DNA of 47,629 nt, taken from contig MEIF01000012.1 of assembly GCA_001750645.1 (NCBI GenBank), forward strand, positions 1 through 47,629, written 5' to 3'. The notes beneath the pieces are model-generated. The model saw only the letters and a program-made list of their open reading frames with translations. It searched no databases and was not told the DNA's origin. Numbering within the stretch: position 1 is the stretch's first letter; each line of letters opens with the position of its first letter. The stretch comes from Gammaproteobacteria bacterium AqS3. GTDB lineage: Bacteria > Pseudomonadota > Gammaproteobacteria > MEIF01 > AqS3. This document shows, in pieces, positions 39,938-47,629 of the stretch. The translations under genes were made by a program, and so were the position numbers.

Positions 39938-42900
39938 TGTCCAACTTTCCAAATGAGGCTTTTTGTTCACGGCAGCGGCAGCTGCTATTGACGGGTGCGC
40001 TGATCCTGAGCCTGACGTTTCCGACATCGGTGTACGGGCAGCAGAGTCCGGGGCTGGACCTGTGGGACACATCGATAACATCCCAGAGTGACTGGCTTCG
40101 AGAAAAAATCCTTTTTAGACTGAAAACAAAGCCGACCGGTCGTGTCTTGGTCACTGCGAAATCAAACCACCCAAATTTGCGCGTCAGTCTGGGCCCCTGG
40201 ATTTTTGCGCCGGACAATTGGAACAGCAGACAACCCATGCTGCTCGAGTGGGATCGCGATAAAGATTTAGACACTGACACCGCAATTGCCTCGCTTTTTG
40301 CATCGGGCGGAGGCTATGACGGCATTAGCGAAGACATCACAGTCACGATATCGGATCCCGATTTTCTTGTTCTTGACCTGGAGGGCTTTGGCCCGATCTA
40401 CGACTTGGAGAGCGGCAGCTTCACAGTCAAGCTATTTGCACCCCCCCTCTGAAGATTTCACGGTTAGAGTGGAAACCGATGAAAATTTCCGAAGGCTGAA
40501 TGCCAGCTGTGACACTGATGCAGACACCCCCGGCAATCAAAGCACCCTGACCTTCACGCCTCAAAATTGGCACGTCCCTCAGAGGGTGACGGTGACATCG
40601 GGCGGCGCTTATGACGAGGAAGATCTCTTTGGCCCCAGTGGCAGTAACACCCGCTTCCACCCGACTCTCCGTCTCATATTGCCCAATGGCACGACAAGCA
40701 GCCTGGGCGCGCCTTTTATAGTTTCTGAAGCAAAAAAACATAAGACCTTCCTGCATGTTTCGCCCAGAAGGCTGGCGCTACACCACGGTGCGCACACATT
40801 CCTAACCATTCGGCTGCGAAACCCGCCCTCGTCGACGAGGACAGTGGAAATCAACCCCAATATCTACATCTCCACAAATAAGTCCTCGCTGGTCTTCACG
40901 CCTTCGAACTGGAATGTTCCCCAGACAGTGGTGGTCAGTACCACGCATTACGTCCCGCCGCTGGGCAGCAGCCAGAGCATCTCTTTCTCTCTCAAAAACT
41001 CGAGCCAGACAGTGTCTCCACGCAGCATCCCAGTCAATATCAGTAACAGCTATGCTGAAATCGACACCTCGCCGAGAGATTTGTGGGTGCCCGAGGGCGA
41101 AACCCGGTCCTTTTCAGTTGTGACGAACCGCCCTCCCTCGGAGACGATTACGGTCAACTTCCCCTCGCCCTCCAATACCGACCTGACCATTGACGCCGAC
41201 CCCCGGACTCCCGGCAATCAGTCCTCGCTGACTTTTACGGCCGACAACTGGCGCACCCCTCAGATCGTGGCAGTGACGGCCGGCGAGGACGACGACGCCA
41301 TAAACGAAGAGCGGCTATATGTCGATCTGGTCACTTCGAAGAGCGGCACCGACTACCTTGGCGGCTGGCTTGGCCCGTACATCATTGTGAATGACAACGA
41401 CCTCTACCCAATCATTGAATCCGCCGCAAATCCCCTGATTGTGGCCGAGGGCGGCAGCAGCACCTTCACGGTTCGGATGGCCGCACAGATCGGGGGAGAT
41501 GTCTGGGTAGAGGTGTATGAGGATTTGTATAAGGAGGTGTATAAGGATGAGCCATACACACCCAACCCCGATGTGACCATTGACACCGATCCCGGCACGG
41601 CCGGCAACCAGACAAGGCTGAGATTCACCCCCGAAAACTGGGACATCCCCCAGACAGTGACGGTGTATGCCAGAGAGGATGACGACGATCTCAGCGAGAC
41701 CGCCTCCAGGCAGCTGAGGTACTTGGAAGACGAGAGCTCACTGCCTGTCGCTGATGCTTTCCAAAGTGTGGAAATTTTCGTGGCCGACAACGACGCGGCG
41801 GGGCTGGTGCTGTCGACCACCAGCCTGGACATCCTTGAGGGGGACAGCCAGACTTTCACGGTGGTCTTGGCGGCCGCACCGACGGGTGATGTGACCGTGA
41901 ATCTGGCACAGGAGGGGACAGTCAATGAGCACATCAGACTGGACCAATCCGCCCTGATATTCACCAGAGAAAACTGGAGCACGCCCCAGACTGTGCGGAT
42001 CAGCATCGCTGAGGACCATTTCGCCTTCGACTACAAAGCCAACCTGTCGCTGATGCCCTCGGGCGGGGGCTATGACAACCTCACCCGCAGGGTGGCCGTG
42101 AGCGTGGAGAACAACGCACAGGCGGGACTGGAGCTTTCAGCGAGCGGCCTGACCATCCCGGAGGGGGACAGCGGCAGTTTCACGGTGAGGCTGGGCTCCC
42201 AGCCGCCCCAGAACGTAACGGTGACGCTGGGACAGGAGGGCGCCCCCAATACCGATGTGAACATCGACACCGACACCGACACCCCCGGCAGTCAGAACAC
42301 CCTGAGATTTACAAACTCGAGCTGGGATATCCCCCAGACAGTGACAGTCACCGCACTCCGGGACGACGACACCCTGGACGACAGGGCGGTCATCACCCTG
42401 AAGGCGTCGGGCGCCGACTACGACGATGTCACAGGCAGCCTGGCGGTCTCGGTGGCGGAGCACAGCGAGGCGGGGCTGATCCTGTCGACGAGAAGCGTGA
42501 GCGTCCACGAGGGCGGCAGCAGCCCCCTCACTCTGCGGCTGAAATCCCGGCCCAGCGCCGACGTGACCGTGACGCTGACCCAGCCGAGCAACATCGATGT
42601 GACGCTCGACACCGACCTGAAAACCCCGGGCAATCAAAACGCGCTGAGGTTCACGACATCCAACTGGAGCACGGCACAGGCGGTGACGCTGAGTGCGGCC
42701 GAGGACGACGACGCCGTCGATGACAGTGCAGCGTTCAGCCTGGCGGCCTCGGGCGGCGACTACGAGGGTCTGGCGGGGGACGTGTCCGTGACAGTGACGG
42801 ACCATGACACCCCGGGCCTGCTCGTCACACCGACCACCCTGGCGATGAATGAGGGCGGAAGCGGGACATTATTCGTTCGGCTGGGCGCCAAACCCAAGCG

Positions 42901-45619
42901 CAACCGGACAATCGCCCTGACCTCAAACGATGCCGGCGTCACCCTGGACCAGTCCTCGCTGACGTTCACGCCCGACGACTGGGACACCCCCCAGACCGTG
43001 ACGGTGAGCGCCGCCGCGGGCAATGGTGCGGCGCCAGAAAACACAAGGGTGCAGCTGACCGCCTTCGGCGGCGGCTATCTGGATGAGACCGAGATCGTGG
43101 TGGTGGATGTCCGGGAGGACGGCCAGGCGGGTCTGATGCTGTCGTCGACCGCACTGAAGATGGACGAGGGCGGCGGCAATGCCTTCACCGTGCGGCTGGC
43201 GACGCAGCCCAGCGCCGATGTCACGGTGACGCTGTCGCAGGGCGGTGCGATCAACCAATACGTGACCTTTGACACCGACTCATCCACCGCCGGCAACCAG
43301 GCCGTGCTGACATTCACGACGGCGAACTGGAACCGGGCGCAGACGGTGACGGTGCGCGCGTTCGCAGACAACGACGACGCTGCCAACGACAGCGTGAGGA
43401 TCCGCCTGACGGCTTCCGGCGGCGGCTATGGCAGCGCCACCGGCGATGCGATCGGCAATGTGACCGGCACTGTGGCGGTGGCGGTGGCGGACGACGACAC
43501 GGCGCTGGCGCTGTCGACAAGCCGCATCACGATGCACGAGGGGGACTCGAAGACCTTCACGGTGCAGATGTCGGCCCGACCTGCGGGCGACACGACGGTG
43601 GGGCTGCACTACGGCAACCCGGACATGACCCTCAGCCCGACCTCGCTCGACTTCACCTCGGCCGACTGGAACAGCCCGCAGACCGTGACGGTCTCGGCCC
43701 GGCCCGACAGCGACAGATCCAACGACCGCGCGATGATCAGACTGAGCGGCAACGGCGTGGCCGCCTCCGATGTGGAGGTCGTGGTCATGGACGAGGGCGA
43801 TGACGACTCCATCGGGCTGGCGCTGTCGGCGACATCCCTTGAGATGTACGAGGGCGACACCGCCACCCTCACTGTCAAGCTGACCGAGCGGCCTGCCAAC
43901 CCCCGCATCGTCACCCTGACCTCGAGCAATCCGGACGCCGCCTTCTATCCGGCAGCGCTGAGCTTCAGCGCATCCAACTGGAACACCCCGCAGAGGGTGA
44001 TAGCCAGCGCCAGGCACGATGCCGACAGAATCGACGAGACCGCCAGGGTCAGCGTGAACGGACCCGGCATCATCACGGCCTCGATAGAGGTCACGATCTT
44101 CGACGACGAGGCCGGGGCTCGGCACGAGGTCGAGCGCAGCGCGGTGAAGATGCTGCTGGCGGAGGTGGCGTCCGGCCTGCTGTCCTCGGCGCGCGGGGTC
44201 GTCTCCCAGCGCCTCGGCTCGCCCCGGGGGATGAACACCGCAACCGTCGCCGGCGCCCGCATCGGGCTGGACCGCTCGATCGCCTCCGACCTGGCGGCGG
44301 GTTTCGCCCGGCACGCCGGAGCGCGGGGTGCATCGTCGCAGCGCTTTGAACCCGACCGCTTCGGCAGCGACCACCCGGGCGCCGACTGGCTCGGCGGCGT
44401 GCAGCTGGAGCGGGGCCGCCCGGTGCGCCGCGACACCGGTACGCGCAGCCCCGCCCCCCTGCCCGGCAGCTTCAGCTATTCCGGCGCCCCCGGCTCCGCC
44501 GGCGGCGAGGGCTGGTCGCTCTGGGGGCGCACCGGCAGCGAGGGCTTCACCGGAGCCGAGCCCTACGAGGTGGACTTCGACGGCCGGCACAACCACCTCT
44601 GGGTCGGCATCGACCGCAGCATCAGCCGCAGCTGGCTGTTCGGCATGGCCCTGGGCCTGAGCAGCTCGGAGGTCGACTACACGCTGGGTCAGTTCGCCGG
44701 CAATCTCAAGACCGACACGACGATGTTCCTGCCCTACCTTGAAATCACCGGGGACAGCGGCGCCAGCGGTCGGTTGATGTTCGGCGTTGGCGTCGGGGAG
44801 ATCGAACTGGTGCGCACCACCGAGCACAGCGGCACAGTGGACTTCGCAATGCAGATGGTGTCGGCGAGCGGCAGCCGGCCGGCGGTGACACTGAAAAACA
44901 GCAGGTTCTCGTGGTCCGGCGATGCCGGGCTGGCGGTGATTGAGCCCGACGAGACGCAGAATCCGGCGCTCATGGGGCTGCGCGTCGAAAGCATGCGGGT
45001 CCGGGGCGGGATGGAGTTCGCCCACGACGGCTTCGGCGAGCTCTGGATAGCCGAGCCGCAGGTCGGCCTGCTGCTGCGCTACGATGCCGGGGATGGCGTG
45101 GTCGGTGCGGGCATCGAGGTGACGGCGGGGCTGCGGGTTCGCTCGGCAGACAGCCGGTTCAGCCTCGGCATCAACCTGCGCAGCCTGGAGCTGCACAGCG
45201 ACGAGGAGCTGAGCAACTGGGGCGCCGGGGTTCAGTTCCGCCTGAACCCGCTCGACGGGGGGCGGGGGCTGAGCTTTTCGCTCGGCCCGCACTGGGGCAC
45301 GACCCAGGACGGCCTGCTCGAGCGGGACCAGGCCTTCAGGCTGGGCGAGGGCGAGCTGAGGAGCAGGCAGCACCGGCAGCAGCAGAGCGGCATGCAGGCC
45401 GGCCTGGCCTACGGGCTGGGCGCCCTCGGCGGGCTGCTGACGCCCTATTCCGAGTACCGCCTGACCAGCGGCGACTACGGCCCGTCTCGCCGCCGGGAGC
45501 ATGGCGTCAAGTTCAGCGACAGAGACCGGCTTGAGTTTCGCCTCTTCAGCGAGCGCCAAACCTCCGGCCAGAGGCAGGACATCTCGCAACTGCGCATCGA
45601 GCTGCAGCGGCAGTTCTAG
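39937..45619 (+). CDS. Autotransporter with Calx-beta-like repeats, interrupted by a C7 frameshift
   Basis: This is a cell-surface protein of about 1893 residues if read through one frameshift. A signal peptide (QRQLLLTGALILSLTFPTSVYGQ, within residues 1-35) is followed by about twelve repeats with F-T-x-x-NW-xxxQ-x-V-x-V signatures and Asp-rich segments. A helical linker (about 44110-44500) leads to a C-terminal barrel from WSLWGRTG at 44513 to the final Phe (ELQRQF), as in autotransporters. The first frame stops at 40450-40452; the second, open from before 40442 to 45619, carries the rest. The protein alignment runs straight across the junction (FTVKLFAPP then SEDFTVRV), so the frames belong to one gene. 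Removing one C from C7 at 40441-40447 restores it. Adhesion is inferred from architecture. The ATG at 39937 has no ribosome binding site and may depend on the leader ORF. Confidence 0.8.
40441..40447 (+). repeat. C7 homopolymer at the frameshift
   Basis: Seven C residues follow TTTGCA. The upstream frame reads GCA CCC CCC CTC TGA and stops. With six C it would read GCA CCC CCC TCT GAA and join the long frame. Confidence 0.85.
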
Positions 45620-45709
45620 GGCACAGGGCACCCGCCAGTCGTCACGGGAGCATTCAAAATCCCGATGGCGCCACCGCCCTGTCGATGCGAATGTCTTCAA
45701 TCTCCACTC

Positions 45710-45756
45710 TATAATCCACGGGCGCCGCCGGCGGGCGGTGCGTTCAAATAGGGAGG
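45710..45756 (+). promoter_or_regulatory. Promoter and ribosome binding site of the right-edge surface gene
   Basis: A perfect TATAAT is at 45710-45715 with a weak -35. The short leader has a GC hairpin (cgccgcc-ggc-gggcgg, about 45724-45738) and a strong GGGAGG at 45751-45756, 8 nt before the ATG at 45765. Confidence 0.6.
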
Positions 45757-45764
45757 GTGCTGAG

Positions 45765-47629
45765 ATGAAAAGCCAAGGGAAAAGAGAACTCGAATATTCA
45801 TCTATAGACATTAATCAGCCGACCCTGCTGAGAGAAAACTCCCAGCAAACCCCGCCCAGAACGGGCTCCAGACCAAACACACCCCCCCCCTCGCCAAGAG
45901 CCTAGAACCCAGTCAGACACTGATCTAGAGCGGCCCTCGCCCGCCGCCTCGGGCGGATTTTCAACAGCCCCCACACTGCAAAAACTCGGCGGAATAATTG
46001 CCGCTGGCCTCGCCGCCCTGAGCCTCGCCCTCATCGCCGCCCAAGCCCCCACAGTCCAGGCGCAGACCCTGGGCAATAAAACCATCACCCTGACCTACGG
46101 CAACAACCAGGTCACCTTCTCGGTGGATGCACCGGGAGACTCTGCAACCGGCTGGTGGTCCAAGATTGGCAATGCCGCCAGCGACTGCTCGGGCAGCTAT
46201 GACCCGACCGACAATTTTGAGGCTTCGGGCGGCACCTACTCCAAAACCTTCACCGGCAATGCCGGGAAGTACATCTGCATCCGCCATCGAAGGCCGGACC
46301 TGAACAGTTTCACCAACGAAGTGATCATCACCACCGGCTCCGCCCTCATCACCTACCCGCCCGACAACACGGCTCCGACAGTTACCGCCGCCGGCGTCAA
46401 CGGGACGACCCTGACGGTCACCTTCAGCGAGGCCATGTCCAGCAGCAAGGCGGCCAACAGTGCCTGGTCGGTCAGTGCCGGGGGCAGCGCAATAAGCGTC
46501 AGCAGCTATACCCTCTCGGGCACCACCGCCACCCTGACCCTGGCCAGCGCCGTCAACCCCGGCCAGACCGTCACCCTCGGCTACACCAAGCCGGGCAGCG
46601 GCAGCAAGCTGCAGGACACCCGCAGCAACGATCTGGCGACATTCAGCAACCAGAGCGTGACCAACAACACCCCCTATCCGACCGTCGAGGCCGAGCGCAG
46701 TACCAATCAGCTGACAATCTACGAGGGCGAGACGGCGACCTTCACCTACGTGCTGAAGGCCAACCCCTACGCCGACAGGACGATCCAGATCGAACCCGAC
46801 CACGACGACCTCAAGATCGTCAAGGGCGACGGGACGAAGGTCGATGAGCTGACCCTGACCTTCACCGCCGACAACTGGGACGATGCCCAGACCGTCACCC
46901 TCAGCGTCGAGCACGATGCCGACCGCAGCGACATCCAGGGCGCGCAGGATGTCAACTTCACGCTGGGCGACAAGCTGACCCACGCCAGCGGCTCGAACGC
47001 GACCCTGACGGTGCAGATGCTGGACGACGATGCCTCACCGGCGCTGACCCTGTCCGAGACCTCATTGACTGTCGACGAGGACGGCTCCGACACATTCACC
47101 GTGCGGCTGGCGGGGCGGCCCAGCGCCAATGTGACGGTGAGCCTGGTGCAGCAGAGCAACGCCGCCAACTCCGAGGTGACATTTTCCCCGGCGTCGCTGA
47201 GCTTCACGACCTCGAACTGGCACACCACCCAGACCGTCACGGTGAATGCCGCCGAGGACGATGATGCCGGGGACGACATCGCCACCATCAGCCTGAATGC
47301 CTCGGGCGGCGACTACGGCAGCGTCACCGGCAGCGTCACGATCACCGTTGATGACGACGACGACATCGACGGGGTGCGGGCCAGCTTCAACCCTGTCAAC
47401 CTGGCCGACGTCACCGCCACCGAGGGCTCGATCATCGCCCGCAGCCTCGCCCTCGGTCGTCGGCCCGACGCCAACGTGACCGTGGCGCTGGCCTCGACCA
47501 ACTCCGAGGTGACCTTTGCCTCGAACGCCGCCGGCACCACCGCCATCACCCAGCTGAGCTTCACGCGCAGCAACTGGAACACCGCCCAGACCTTCTACAC
47601 CGTCCTCGGCGACGACTCGGACTCCAACA
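45765..47629 (+). CDS. Surface repeat protein with long N-terminal leader, frameshifted at C9 (partial, right edge)
   Basis: The ATG at 45765 has an excellent GGGAGG site, but its frame stops at 45903-45905 after 46 residues (ending TPPPSPRA). From the C9 tract at 45882-45890 the +1 frame is open to the window end and carries the real protein. With eight C the product would have a 99-residue leader: a polar, Pro-rich stretch of about 73 residues and then a hydrophobic segment (KLGGIIAAGLAALSLALIAA) ending VQA before QTLGNK. Next come a domain starting TLGNKTITLTYG, an Ig/SwmB-like domain (about 46366-46670; TVTFSEAMSSSKAANSAWSV) and at least three Calx-beta-like repeats (LTFTADNWDDAQTVTL, LSFTTSNWHTTQTVTV, LSFTRSNWNTAQ). 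No ATG, GTG or TTG exists in the long frame between the tract and the signal, so the two frames must be joined. The C-terminus is beyond the edge. Confidence 0.75.
45882..45890 (+). repeat. C9 homopolymer at the frameshift
   Basis: Nine C residues lie in the Pro codons of the leader. The start-codon frame reads ACA CCC CCC CCC TCG and ends 12 nt later; eight C would continue into the signal peptide and repeats. Confidence 0.88.

Noticed and set aside
43280-45811. 843-codon minus-strand frame opposite the autotransporter barrel
   Set aside because: Low-complexity Ala/Arg/Val/Gln composition; the plus-strand barrel with C-terminal Phe is the real product.

Overview
The window is about 47.6 kb of GC-rich bacterial chromosome, most likely from a gammaproteobacterium. 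The evidence is gene order: gyrA-serC-pheA-hisC-tyrA-aroA-cmk-rpsA-ihfB-lapA, xseB-ispA-dxs, clpP-clpX-lon and ubiG-gph-yciK are all arrangements known from Pseudomonas and relatives. The three large Calx-beta-like repeat surface proteins recall those of uncultivated marine or host-associated bacteria, but that lifestyle is only a guess. I see no tRNA, rRNA, CRISPR array, insertion sequence or prophage.

Layout, left to right. Positions 1-3600 (minus) hold the start of a secreted repeat protein cut by the window edge. From 3633 to 28933 almost everything is on the minus strand and tightly packed. In transcription order it reads gyrA, serC, pheA, hisC, tyrA, aroA, cmk, rpsA, ihfB, lapA, pepQ; then a membrane-anchored PQQ-type dehydrogenase with a fused cytochrome c, xseB, ispA, dxs; then, after a 330-nt leader, rne, clpP, clpX and lon. 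Neighbouring genes repeatedly share ATGA, GTGA or TGATG stop/start overlaps, so translational coupling is the rule. From 29104 to 39710 the strands alternate: a methylthioadenosine/SAH deaminase (+); an FkbM methyltransferase and the three-subunit transhydrogenase pntAa-pntAb-pntB (-); ubiG, a HAD phosphatase and a YciK-like reductase (+); a Crp/Fnr-family regulator (-); glyA and a small monooxygenase-fold protein (+); and a lytic transglycosylase (-). Positions 39821-47629 (+) hold two more large repeat proteins, one a complete autotransporter and one cut by the right edge.

The housekeeping core covers aromatic amino acid and serine synthesis, translation, isoprenoid and ubiquinone synthesis, one-carbon metabolism, RNA decay and ATP-dependent proteolysis.

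Two parts deserve attention. First, both right-hand surface-protein genes are broken by a single-base frameshift exactly at a homopolymeric C tract (C7 at 40441-40447, C9 at 45882-45890), and each would be in frame with one C fewer. This is what contingency-locus phase variation looks like, although homopolymer sequencing error would look the same. Second, the RNase E homologue carries what look like three S1 domains, resembling ribosomal protein S1 repeats, in the C-terminal half that is normally a disordered degradosome scaffold.
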